IMG/VR virus record: IMGVR_UViG_3300033992_000170
Coordinates: 1 to 21,579 of that record
Direction: 5' to 3' (one strand)
Length of the DNA: 21,579 nt
Origin: a virus
Shown: piece by piece, positions 1 through 6,687 of the stretch
Position numbering within the stretch: position 1 is the stretch's first letter
How the letters are laid out: the number at the start of each line of letters is the position of its first letter
Notes under the pieces: model-generated
The model's input: the letters and a program-made list of their open reading frames with translations, nothing else
What the model was told of the DNA's origin: nothing
Database searches by the model: none
Translations under genes and position numbers: made by a program

Positions 1-497
1 ACGTTTTGCTTGTCATAGCATGATGTAGTTTGAGTTAATAAACCACAAGGTGTAGCATATCTACCTTTACTAGCTTGAGTAGTTTGCCAAATACCATTAA
101 AGCCAGTCTTCATTAAGAAATACAATGTAGCCGACTCAGTAGTTTTATTCCACTGAGAGTAGTTAGTTGTATATTCTGTACGTAGATTGTAATAGAATGT
201 TTTACGATCCACTTTACTTAGTGGCAAGTATTGAGATTCTAATGTATCCATTCTTGCGATAAAGTTAAGGTGATCTGTTTTGATAGCAGTATAGATGCCT
301 ACAATCTCAGGGTTAATATCGTTCATAATGAACTTCTTAACTGTGGGATTATTTTCGTAGATATGAATCATCATAGCACCACCACCGAAGAAGGGTTCTA
401 CAAAAGTGTCATAACCTGAGTATGGGATGCCGGGGTCAAGCTGGTACTTAGGTATCATCTTATTCTTGCCACCGGCCCAGATGTATAAAGGTTTCAT
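1..497 (-). CDS. dam: Dam-type DNA adenine methyltransferase (D12 class), N-terminal part
   Basis: Transfers a methyl group from S-adenosylmethionine to the N6 of adenine in a short DNA target. About 165 residues are present, and the gene runs off the left edge. The start (ATG ending at 497) gives MKPLYIWAGGKNKMIPKY, with the AGGK segment typical of T4 Dam and D12 enzymes. It is followed by FVEPFFGGGAM (SAM-binding motif I, F-x-G-x-G), then NDINPEIV and later LYFLMKTGFNG. The catalytic DPPY motif would lie beyond the edge and is not seen. The start lies directly after the stop of the preceding nuclease-like gene (TAATATG), without a clear Shine-Dalgarno sequence, which suggests translational coupling. 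Likely role: protecting phage DNA against host restriction, or marking it. Family assignment is confident; target specificity is not known. Confidence 0.88.
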   Translation of the reverse strand, partial: MKPLYIWAGGKNKMIPKYQLDPGIPYSGYDTFVEPFFGGGAMMIHIYENNPTVKKFIMNDINPEIVGIYTAIKTDHLNFIARMDTLESQYLPLSKVDRKTFYYNLRTEYTTNYSQWNKTTESATLYFLMKTGFNGIWQTTQASKGRYATPCGLLTQTTSCYDKQN

Positions 498-498
498 A

Positions 499-1413
499 TT
501 ATATACTTATGTTTACATAGCCATCAGAAATTGCTTGAGAATCATGACCACGCTCACTCTTCCAGTCAAACTTCAATTTAGAAAATAATGATAAGTCATC
601 AGTATCTGCAATGTTTACCATCTTCATTTTATCTTGGTCAATGATAACTAAACTATCCCAGTTATCAACTTCTTTGTACCATGCCAATACTGATTTTCCT
701 ATTGTTCTATAAAAATCATCTGCTGATCTTTTAGTTAATAATTCACTAACCAATGTAGTAACATCACGGCCCGGATATAGTTGCGTAAAATATGTTAACA
801 ATATTTCTTTTTTGTTAGTGTTAGTGTCAAACCATGATAACCATTTACTAAAACACTGACCTTTTGTTCTTTTAGTTTCTTTTGTTGGACCTGCCCTATG
901 GCCCTCAAAAACTGTTAAATTTAGTTGGTCTTGTACACGTACTGCGTTGGCCAATGGCTTAAGACTTGCCCCGTTGTTTTTTAACTCCCGAATACCACCG
1001 GCTACTTTGCCGTCACCTTTACCCCCAGTACGCTCAAAGGTCCAACCTTGAATAACTAATGCAAGGTATAGTTCACCGACACCTAAACCTTTGCCTTTAA
1101 ATCCAACTAAAGCCGGCAATAGACGTTGCCAAGTTTTGTTGTTTTTCAATGCTTCTGGATATAAATCTTCAAACTTGAGAATAAACGTAGTATTAAACTT
1201 TTCACCACCTATCAAGTTATCTTCATTAAGAAGAATGTCAAGCATCTCATGACCATCTCCGCATTTACAGTGTTCAGTCCATGCAAATGCCATAAAGTAT
1301 TTACACCACGCCTTGAGTCCGATTTTTTTACTAGGCATCATCTTACGCTTAGTAAGAAGAAAGTTAACCTTTTTTTCAAAATCAGCAATATTCATGTTGT
1401 TCATATTATTCAT
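499..1413 (-). CDS. putative PD-(D/E)XK-type nuclease-like protein, unknown function
   Basis: About 304 residues if the ATG at 1413 is used. Further in-frame ATGs follow at 1404 and 1395, and a longer in-frame start at 1467 would overlap the preceding gene deeply. I do not recognise the family with certainty. In the middle is the segment GKGLGVGELYLALVIQG, then GKGDGKVAGGIRELKNNG. This gives E114, D134, E143 and K145, an E...D-x8-E-x-K arrangement as in PD-(D/E)XK nucleases. The gene sits immediately before a Dam-type methyltransferase in one transcription unit, so a restriction-like partner is possible. A phage structural or maturation protein with a degenerate nuclease fold is an alternative. 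The N-terminus is oddly Asn/Met-rich (MNNMNNMN). Assignment is inferred only from motif spacing and context. Confidence 0.55.
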   Translation of the reverse strand: MNNMNNMNIADFEKKVNFLLTKRKMMPSKKIGLKAWCKYFMAFAWTEHCKCGDGHEMLDILLNEDNLIGGEKFNTTFILKFEDLYPEALKNNKTWQRLLPALVGFKGKGLGVGELYLALVIQGWTFERTGGKGDGKVAGGIRELKNNGASLKPLANAVRVQDQLNLTVFEGHRAGPTKETKRTKGQCFSKWLSWFDTNTNKKEILLTYFTQLYPGRDVTTLVSELLTKRSADDFYRTIGKSVLAWYKEVDNWDSLVIIDQDKMKMVNIADTDDLSLFSKLKFDWKSERGHDSQAISDGYVNISI

Positions 1414-1576
1414 TGTAGTCTGCGTTGTCAATCTGATCTTGCCTAAATGCCCGGGCATCGGCTTCATTGGTAAATGAGTCTATAATACTCATTCCACCTA
1501 ATGGGTGTGGGAACCAAACAAGCCATTCTGCTTGGTCCTCGTCATACGTACAATAAAGTTCTACTTTTTCTGTCAT
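1406..1576 (-). CDS. small hypothetical protein, first gene after a consensus promoter
   Basis: A 56-residue protein beginning MTEKVELYCTYDEDQAEWLV if the ATG at 1576 is used. A GGGAT sequence lies 6-7 bases upstream, whereas the in-frame ATG at 1588 has nothing resembling a Shine-Dalgarno sequence. The protein is acidic and aromatic with no recognised motif. Its stop overlaps the start region of the nuclease-like gene by a few bases, so these two genes and dam probably form an operon. It is the first gene after the strong promoter at 1609-1637, so early, high expression is likely. Function unknown. Confidence 0.6.
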   Translation of the reverse strand: MTEKVELYCTYDEDQAEWLVWFPHPLGGMSIIDSFTNEADARAFRQDQIDNADYNE

Positions 1577-1608
1577 TTTTGATCCCATTAATCAACTGAA
1601 TAAACATT

Positions 1609-1637
1609 ATTATAGCACAGTTCCCATTATTTGTCAA
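1609..1637 (-). promoter_or_regulatory. perfect sigma-70 consensus promoter
   Basis: On the minus strand this reads TTGACA (1637-1632), a 17-base spacer, then TATAAT (1614-1609), a full match to the bacterial sigma-70 consensus. The -35 box is made from the last codons (Val-Asp-Lys) of the epimerase gene. Transcription would begin near 1602 and enter the small protein, nuclease-like and dam genes. A promoter this strong is typical of phage early genes. Confidence 0.88.
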
Positions 1638-2457
1638 CCTTTAGCAAATCCGTCATATCGTACAGATTCCGCATATAGGGAGATACATTATCTAATACTG
1701 AACTAGCAATATCACCTTTTCTTCTAGGACCATATTTGATGTTAATATCAATATCATTTACTTCCATAAACTTATTAACAATCTCATTAACAGTATATCC
1801 TACACCGTGACCCAAACATTCTATACTATTACCGGGTTTCTCAATAGCTTGTTTTAATGAATCACATATTTCATTGACATGGACATAATCACGTATACAG
1901 GTACCGTCATTACTAATATCATAATCATTACCGAATATAGTAAACTGTTTTGATTGCATGGCCATTATTAGATTGTACATTAATCCATCGGGGTTAGTGG
2001 GAGCAAAGCCTTCGCTTCCAATAACATTATAAAATCTAAAGATTGTATATGGTATTTGACGATGAGTTGTACAATATTCTTTCACTACGTCCTCTGCCGC
2101 ACGTTTACTAATACCATAAGCACTTTCACAATCTTGTGCGGCTCCTGTACTTGCAAAGATAAAGTTCTTTGTCTTAATCTTGTTTAGTACATTCATTGTA
2201 CCATTCAAGTTAGTAATATAGTATTGAATAGGTTTCTGTTCGCTTTCACCTACATTAACTAATGCAGCCAAGTGAATAACACAATCAAACTCATCTTCTA
2301 AACTAAACGGTCTATTGATATCACAATGATAGAATGTATGAGGTGACTCTTGTGGTTCTACTTTATCTAATCCATGTACTTCATATTCATTTTTCAACAT
2401 CTGTGTCAAATGTGAACCTATATAACCACTGTTACCTGTTATTAAAATCTTTTTCAT
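1627..2457 (-). CDS. NAD-dependent sugar-nucleotide epimerase/dehydratase (GalE-like SDR)
   Basis: A 276-residue extended short-chain dehydrogenase/reductase of the kind acting on nucleotide sugars. The Rossmann NAD-binding motif is GNSGYIGSH at 8-16. The sequence then has DINRPF, IHLAALVNVG, a catalytic Ser near 103 (FASTGA), YGISK with Tyr114 and Lys118, and FYNVIGSEG. It is shorter than full GalE (about 335 residues), so part of the substrate-binding domain is reduced. The exact sugar cannot be read from sequence. Its start overlaps the stop of the preceding glycosyltransferase by 4 bases (ATGA), so the pair probably makes and transfers one sugar. Its last codons contain the -35 box of the next promoter. 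Confidence 0.88.
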   Translation of the reverse strand: MKKILITGNSGYIGSHLTQMLKNEYEVHGLDKVEPQESPHTFYHCDINRPFSLEDEFDCVIHLAALVNVGESEQKPIQYYITNLNGTMNVLNKIKTKNFIFASTGAAQDCESAYGISKRAAEDVVKEYCTTHRQIPYTIFRFYNVIGSEGFAPTNPDGLMYNLIMAMQSKQFTIFGNDYDISNDGTCIRDYVHVNEICDSLKQAIEKPGNSIECLGHGVGYTVNEIVNKFMEVNDIDINIKYGPRRKGDIASSVLDNVSPYMRNLYDMTDLLKVDK

Positions 2458-3803
2458 AATCCTTCAAACAAGCTAACACCTGTTTCTTCCTCTACTGGTT
2501 TGTATGATGGGTCTTTGCTTAAGTATGTGTCAGTATCAGTATAATACACACTTAAAAACTTATGCTTATTACCCAACACACTTTCAAAATCTTCCCGTGC
2601 TAAATGCTTACGATTTAGTTCTGTAATGTAATCACTATACTTAACTGTTTCATATGTATTAATCTTGGCGGCATTTGTATTGCTACGCTTACCTACAAAG
2701 TTATCTAAGAAATTAACCCAACCCTCTGCTACTTCATCGTCTAACTCACATACATAATCTAATGCTTCTGCTGATTGTACTGAGCAATATATTTCTGTGA
2801 TAGTCTCTCCGGCATCTTTGATGTTTACTTTGTGAAAATATTTCTCATTAAAGTTATCACTCCAATCTTGATTATCTAATACAACACACGGCATATGTCC
2901 TAGACATTCTAAGAATGCGAATGGATAGTTCTCACGCAAGCTTGGCATAAAGAATACACCACTACTGCGAATGAAATCTACTTTCTCCTGACCAGTAATG
3001 CCTGCACGTATCTCATAATCAGTGATGCCTGCTTCTGCAAAAGCTTTTTCAAACTTCTTTGCACCGTTGCTGTTAGTCATTACTTTACAGTGTATTTTAC
3101 ATTCTTTCATTACACGAATATATGCTTCTGGGTTTTTACCTTCTTCCCATCGTCCAATAAATAATACACCTTTATGAGTGCCTGTGTATGGTTCTAATAG
3201 GCCACGCTCACTCATAGGCATACGCAATAACTGACAGTTAGTAGCACCAAACTTAGTGAGTTCGTCAATGTTCTTTTGACTCTGTGTACCAATGATTATA
3301 TCAGTAAACTCCATATGTTTGTTATAAAAGTTATGATAACTGTCTAAGAATACATCACTACCCTGACTATCACGGAAAATCATACTATGTAAATGTGTAT
3401 AGAATACAACAGGGATATACTTATTGACGGTCATTGCATAACTTGCAGTCATTGCTTCCTGTGTATTACATACAATCATATCATATACATTAGTTTCAAA
3501 TGCTTTTAATATTGCTTTGCGGAAGTTAATAATCTTCTCAAAGTTAATAGTATCACTAAATGCAAACGTAGCAGTATGGTCGCTATATCTTAGTGGTTCG
3601 TCTGGATAGACAATATTAGCACCCAATGATATAATCAGTTCACTAAAATCATTAGTAGGTTGTTTGTCTAATATGATATCAACCTTCCAGCCGATACGAC
3701 CGCACATCTCAGTGAAGCCTTTAGCAAAACTACCGATACCACCGTGTGGTATAAAGTGTTGGTCACTAATCAAAAAAGCAATTCGTTTATTATATAATTT
3801 CAT
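2454..3803 (-). CDS. GT-B fold glycosyltransferase (GT4-like)
   Basis: A 449-residue probable glycosyltransferase. The N-terminal domain has the donor/acceptor loop PHGGIGSFAKGF at 19-30, as in GT4-type enzymes. The C-terminal domain has GVLFIGRWEEGKNPE at about 212-226 and FMPSLRENYPFAFLECLG with the E-x7-E pair E291/E299. It begins inside the stop of a 57-residue gene (ATGA) and overlaps the following epimerase gene, so translation is coupled. The acceptor is unknown: host lipopolysaccharide, a virion protein or a modified DNA base are all possible. A C-terminal extension of about 80 residues after the GT-B core has no recognised motif. Confidence 0.85.
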   Translation of the reverse strand: MKLYNKRIAFLISDQHFIPHGGIGSFAKGFTEMCGRIGWKVDIILDKQPTNDFSELIISLGANIVYPDEPLRYSDHTATFAFSDTINFEKIINFRKAILKAFETNVYDMIVCNTQEAMTASYAMTVNKYIPVVFYTHLHSMIFRDSQGSDVFLDSYHNFYNKHMEFTDIIIGTQSQKNIDELTKFGATNCQLLRMPMSERGLLEPYTGTHKGVLFIGRWEEGKNPEAYIRVMKECKIHCKVMTNSNGAKKFEKAFAEAGITDYEIRAGITGQEKVDFIRSSGVFFMPSLRENYPFAFLECLGHMPCVVLDNQDWSDNFNEKYFHKVNIKDAGETITEIYCSVQSAEALDYVCELDDEVAEGWVNFLDNFVGKRSNTNAAKINTYETVKYSDYITELNRKHLAREDFESVLGNKHKFLSVYYTDTDTYLSKDPSYKPVEEETGVSLFEGL

Positions 3804-3973
3804 TTATCCTCTACAGTGGGCACATCCTGCCATTCAGTCCATTCACGTTTTTTAGTAAAACTACCCTGAATAGTAGTTGTACTATAATCAGTTACTTCAA
3901 ATTGTGTTCTATATTGTAACACTTTTTCAGGTCCGTCTAAACCGTTTCGGACAAGATATCTTAATTCATACAT
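3800..3973 (-). CDS. very small hypothetical protein (57 residues)
   Basis: A short gene that is easy to miss. It starts MYELRYLVRNGLDGPEKVLQ and ends WTEWQDVPTVEDK. The ATG at 3973 has an AAAAAGG Shine-Dalgarno sequence 7 bases upstream. Its TGA stop overlaps the ATG of the glycosyltransferase (ATGA), and it fills the space between two genes exactly. Good ribosome binding plus perfect packing argue that it is real. It is mixed charge with two closely spaced Trp residues near the end and no recognised domain. Function unknown. Confidence 0.75.
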   Translation of the reverse strand: MYELRYLVRNGLDGPEKVLQYRTQFEVTDYSTTTIQGSFTKKREWTEWQDVPTVEDK

Positions 3974-3977
3974 ATAT

Positions 3978-4199
3978 TTACCTTTTTAATAACCACATAA
4001 TATGGGCATTCTTATCGTGCCATCTATACTCTAATATAGACTCACCTGGACCAGTAATAATCCTAGTCAACCTATAAGCCCACTCTAACCAAATTCGTCT
4101 ACCAGTCAAGTTGCATCGTTCAGGGAACCAAGCAAATTTAAGTTCGGCTCCGATCATCATTCTACTGTAAAATGAATCGTATGATTCTGTTTGTGGCAT
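3978..4199 (-). CDS. small hypothetical protein (73 residues)
   Basis: Begins MPQTESYDSFYSRMMIGAEL when the ATG at 4199 is used. This ATG overlaps the QueE stop as TAATG, the usual junction in this window. A GTG at 4211 would add four residues. The protein is basic and rich in Trp and Arg (FAWFPERCNLTGRRIWLEWA) with a His/Trp segment near the end. There is no recognised domain, membrane segment or zinc motif. It lies between queE and a glycosyltransferase in the same transcription unit. Confidence 0.65.
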   Translation of the reverse strand: MPQTESYDSFYSRMMIGAELKFAWFPERCNLTGRRIWLEWAYRLTRIITGPGESILEYRWHDKNAHIMWLLKR

Positions 4200-5047
4200 T
4201 AAGTGCCCCACTCGTTTTTAAACAGTGGAACTTGTAGTCTATCGCTATAACGATAACCACGATTCATTGCTTCAATAGCAACATTCTTTGCATTTAAGTT
4301 ATACAATGATTCTACCCCACCGCATGGCATAAAGTATACTGGACCTCTGAATCCACCATTGCGAAATTCTTTTACTGCTTTATCTGCTTCAAGTGCATCT
4401 TCCTTAGTAGCAATAACAAACTTCAAATATACAAAGCCAATACTTTCATATTGACGAATAATATTAGGACAGATTGCTTCACTCCACTTCTCGCCACTGA
4501 TACTTAGTTTAGGGCTAACACTAAATGTTAATGCATTCTTCTCTCTATTAATCTTCCATTGCTGTAAGTAGACTGATAGGTCTTGACTTAGTTCTTGTGT
4601 GCCGTTAGTTTCAAATGTAATCTCTTTGAGACCCCTCATCTTTTCGTTTGAAAGTAGTTCTGGATATGCTCTTTGCCATCCAAGAAGAGGTTCACCACCA
4701 GTGATGACAAGGTGCTCATCCATCCAGCGACCGTGAGGAAGGATAGTAAGAATAGAGTCAACAATAGAAACGGTACTGAGCACAGGACTAAGATGCTTAA
4801 ACCTAGGGTCCCAACTTGCGTAACTATCACATCCCGTACTGACAAGCGGTAAGGATTTATAATCTGTATAATCTTCTGCTTTAATTGCGATAACATCTCT
4901 CTCACTACTCAATTCCCCTTTAGGCATTCCAAAGCCACCGCATGTAAAATTGCATCCATATGTTCGTAGAAACACAGAAGGTACACCCATGTATCTACCT
5001 TCACCTTGAATGCTATAAAATAACTCTGAAATTTTAATTTGACTCAT
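4199..5047 (-). CDS. queE: 7-carboxy-7-deazaguanine synthase (radical SAM)
   Basis: Converts 6-carboxytetrahydropterin to 7-carboxy-7-deazaguanine (CDG) by radical SAM chemistry, the ring-contraction step of 7-deazaguanine synthesis. The 282-residue protein opens with ISELFYSIQGEGRYMGVPSV, the QueE hallmark, and has TGGEP at 116-120 (SAM-binding) and ETNGTQ. The cluster-binding cysteines are unusual: C32-x3-C36 is followed by a 36-residue insertion before C73 (STGCDSYASWD, matching the CDT-x-x-x-W part of other QueE proteins). The start overlaps the preceding zinc-finger-like gene by 14 bases, with AGAGG about 10 bases upstream of the ATG. It lies in one transcription unit with queD. It probably works with FolE, QueD and the DpdA-like enzyme in this window to make a modified DNA base. 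Family assignment is secure. Confidence 0.92.
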   Translation of the reverse strand: MSQIKISELFYSIQGEGRYMGVPSVFLRTYGCNFTCGGFGMPKGELSSERDVIAIKAEDYTDYKSLPLVSTGCDSYASWDPRFKHLSPVLSTVSIVDSILTILPHGRWMDEHLVITGGEPLLGWQRAYPELLSNEKMRGLKEITFETNGTQELSQDLSVYLQQWKINREKNALTFSVSPKLSISGEKWSEAICPNIIRQYESIGFVYLKFVIATKEDALEADKAVKEFRNGGFRGPVYFMPCGGVESLYNLNAKNVAIEAMNRGYRYSDRLQVPLFKNEWGT

Positions 5048-5324
5048 TATCAGGACCTCTTGTAAACATATTTTTCATTTTTGTTTGATATCCTTTTTTC
5101 TTATCTTCTTTTCCGCGCTCTCGTCTACCACATTGGGTGCATTCGTGATAGTAAACTACATTATCGTACATACTGCCCTTAGGACTTTTAATAACTTCAG
5201 TACCTTCTTTTGTAAACTTATTGATGCACTCATTAAATGAGCATACCCTTTGCATGGTTACTGGATCAATGTATATTACATCGTTTTTCTTTTTTGATAA
5301 TTTTGTCTTTTTTAAATGACTCAT
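5034..5324 (-). CDS. small Cys-rich, probably zinc-binding protein
   Basis: A 96-residue, very lysine-rich protein. It has C28-x4-C33 and later H60, C62-x2-C65 (HECTQCGRRERG), which looks like a treble-clef or zinc-ribbon type site. The lysine-rich ends would fit nucleic-acid binding. It starts at an ATG overlapping the stop of the preceding gene (TAATG) and overlaps queE downstream. No family is recognised. A role in DNA or RNA binding is inferred from composition only. Confidence 0.68.
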   Translation of the reverse strand: MSHLKKTKLSKKKNDVIYIDPVTMQRVCSFNECINKFTKEGTEVIKSPKGSMYDNVVYYHECTQCGRRERGKEDKKKGYQTKMKNMFTRGPDNESN

Positions 5325-5518
5325 TATTTACCTATCTTTATGTCAAAATGTTTAAGAATAACTTCACCCCAAGTACCGCCACCTTGTTTATAAAGATGAT
5401 TAACTTGTTTAGCGCAGTCTCTAATTATTAACTCTGCGAAATGTTCATAACGTTTTTCATCCATTATATCATCTCGTTGAGCGGCTTGCTCCCATAGCTC
5501 TTTTATTTTTTTGTTCAT
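5324..5518 (-). CDS. small conserved phage-type protein (64 residues)
   Basis: The sequence MNKKIKELWEQAAQRDD, then KRYEHFAELIIRDCAKQ, resembles a short protein type common in T4-like and other tailed phages that carries the FAELI-x-R/K-x-C-A pattern. It appears to be one long amphipathic helix followed by a short tail. There is no enzymatic motif. It sits 3 bases after the preceding membrane-protein gene and overlaps the next one. Function unknown. Confidence 0.7.
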   Translation of the reverse strand: MNKKIKELWEQAAQRDDIMDEKRYEHFAELIIRDCAKQVNHLYKQGGGTWGEVILKHFDIKIGK

Positions 5519-5521
5519 ATA

Positions 5522-5713
5522 TTACCAATGATGTAAAGTGTTTGCTATGATGAAACAACATGTTATCACATGTAGCACCACCCAGAAAGTTTTTAGGAAC
5601 AATGCGATTTTTGCTTCACGCAATGTAAGAATAGGAACATCAGGCCTGTCATCATCCGTGTTACCCATCAGATGACCGGTTGCTCTTGCCCAGATTTTTT
5701 CTAAACTGTTCAT
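5522..5713 (-). CDS. small single-pass membrane protein
   Basis: A 63-residue protein. A hydrophilic N-terminal half (WARATGHLMGNTDDDRPDVP) is followed by one hydrophobic segment at about residues 38-59 (LKTFWVVLHVITCCFIIANT) ending in HHW. No signal-peptidase site is evident, so it is probably anchored in the host inner membrane. The start overlaps the stop of the PsiE-family gene. The sequence resembles small membrane proteins of marine T4-like phages as I remember them. Function unknown. Confidence 0.7.
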   Translation of the reverse strand: MNSLEKIWARATGHLMGNTDDDRPDVPILTLREAKIALFLKTFWVVLHVITCCFIIANTLHHW

Positions 5714-6129
5714 TAAGCTACCTCATCTTTATTGTTGTTAGGATATTTTGCGCTAGTATATCTAATAACTAATACGCTTATTGCTATAACAAATGTGGAT
5801 CCAGCCACAGCCATCATTTCAACAACATTGATTGGCTGATGACTCATTATATCTACCATATGTCGTGTCAATGCTGTTATTGCAATGTACAACAGGAACC
5901 TGACAGGCATATGATTAGTCTTGAAATAAATGCCTACCATTGCACCTATTTCCAAATAGATAAACATTAGTAACAAGTCACCAACTGTTGCGTGATGTTT
6001 TTGAAACAGTTCAGCAAAGGTCCAACCGGCAGCCCATACTGTTGCGGCGCCAATAGCAAATAATGCAAGTCTATGAAATATGTCTACTAAGGTATGTCCT
6101 ACCCTATCTACTATTTCTGTTTTTAACAT
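5713..6129 (-). CDS. psiE: PsiE-family (phosphate-starvation-inducible) membrane protein
   Basis: A 138-residue integral membrane protein with four hydrophobic segments at about 19-41, 48-68, 76-92 and 104-123. The central stretch LLLMFIYLEIGAMVGIYF, then NHMPVRFLLYIAITALTRHM, matches the PsiE family pattern (F-x-E--hydrophobic--H-x-P-x-R-x-x-x-Y-I-x-I-T-A-x-x-R). PsiE is induced by phosphate starvation in bacteria, but its biochemical role is unknown. In a phage this would be an auxiliary gene. It lies between queD and small genes, overlapping queD's stop (TAATG), so it is expressed with deazaguanine genes. Family assignment is from the motif; its function in infection is inference. Confidence 0.8.
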   Translation of the reverse strand: MLKTEIVDRVGHTLVDIFHRLALFAIGAATVWAAGWTFAELFQKHHATVGDLLLMFIYLEIGAMVGIYFKTNHMPVRFLLYIAITALTRHMVDIMSHQPINVVEMMAVAGSTFVIAISVLVIRYTSAKYPNNNKDEVA

Positions 6130-6611
6130 TATTCAAACTCTCTATCTTCTCTGTGACCACCACGTCCTGCCATATTACTATCAGTCTCACGGACCTCTAC
6201 TCTGCAACACCATACTCGTTTAGCTTCTTCACTACCACAGTTAGGTAAGAATATTGTGTTAATGTATTCGTACAAGAAGTCAGCAATACCCTCACAGCCA
6301 GTACGTTCTACTTCTGTAATCTTTGCTAATTTCAAACGACCTAGTTCTAATAGATGTTCACGCATTGGGTCATCTTGTGCGACTAATAGAGTATGGTCAA
6401 ACCATTCTTCTAGTTTATCTTTTAATGGTCGTAATCCACCGAAGTCTGTTACCCAGTTACGGGCATCAAGTGTATCGGCTTCAAACTCAAAGTGAAAACT
6501 CATAGCATAGCCATGAATTAAGTTACAATGACTGTCTGCACGCCACTGACGATATGCAACAGGACCTATTTGTCTGTATGTCTTTGTTGAAAAGAATTTT
6601 TTGTTTGCCAT
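6129..6611 (-). CDS. queD: 6-carboxytetrahydropterin synthase-like protein (QueD/PTPS family)
   Basis: QueD converts 7,8-dihydroneopterin triphosphate to 6-carboxytetrahydropterin, the step between FolE and QueE. The 160-residue protein carries the family core: SHCNLIHGYAMSFHFEFEA (C29-x3-H33), WVTDFGGLRPLK, WFDHTLLV, GCEGIADFLYEYI and a late VRET glutamate. Two of the three classical zinc histidines look replaced: the HGH motif reads HGY (Y35), and the earlier AHR position reads AYR (Y20), although H28 and H40 are nearby. It may bind metal differently. The ATG has an AGGAG Shine-Dalgarno sequence, and the promoter at 6630-6658 lies just upstream, making this the first gene of an operon that includes queE. 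Confidence 0.85.
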   Translation of the reverse strand: MANKKFFSTKTYRQIGPVAYRQWRADSHCNLIHGYAMSFHFEFEADTLDARNWVTDFGGLRPLKDKLEEWFDHTLLVAQDDPMREHLLELGRLKLAKITEVERTGCEGIADFLYEYINTIFLPNCGSEEAKRVWCCRVEVRETDSNMAGRGGHREDREFE

Positions 6612-6629
6612 TGTGTTCTCCTATGTTGT

Positions 6630-6658
6630 ATTATAGCATAGGCAGCAGAATTTGTAAA
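6630..6658 (-). promoter_or_regulatory. sigma-70 promoter with extended -10 for the queD-queE operon
   Basis: Minus strand: TTTACA (6658-6653), 17-base spacer, TATAAT (6635-6630). TGC before the -10 box makes it an extended -10 promoter. Transcription would start near 6623, leaving a short leader with AGGAG before the queD ATG. The -35 box differs from consensus at one base. The promoter lies in the 76-base gap after the radical SAM gene, the largest intergenic gap together with that at 16477-16553. No terminator hairpin with a U-run is visible in the gap. Confidence 0.85.
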
Positions 6659-6687
6659 GCGGGAATGATGCCAAAAGACCGCTGTTT

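Noticed and set aside
4636-4905. Minus-strand frame of 89 codons with apparent membrane segments
   Set aside because: It lies fully inside queE in another frame; QueE has clear motifs across this region and the hydrophobic pattern is a by-product.
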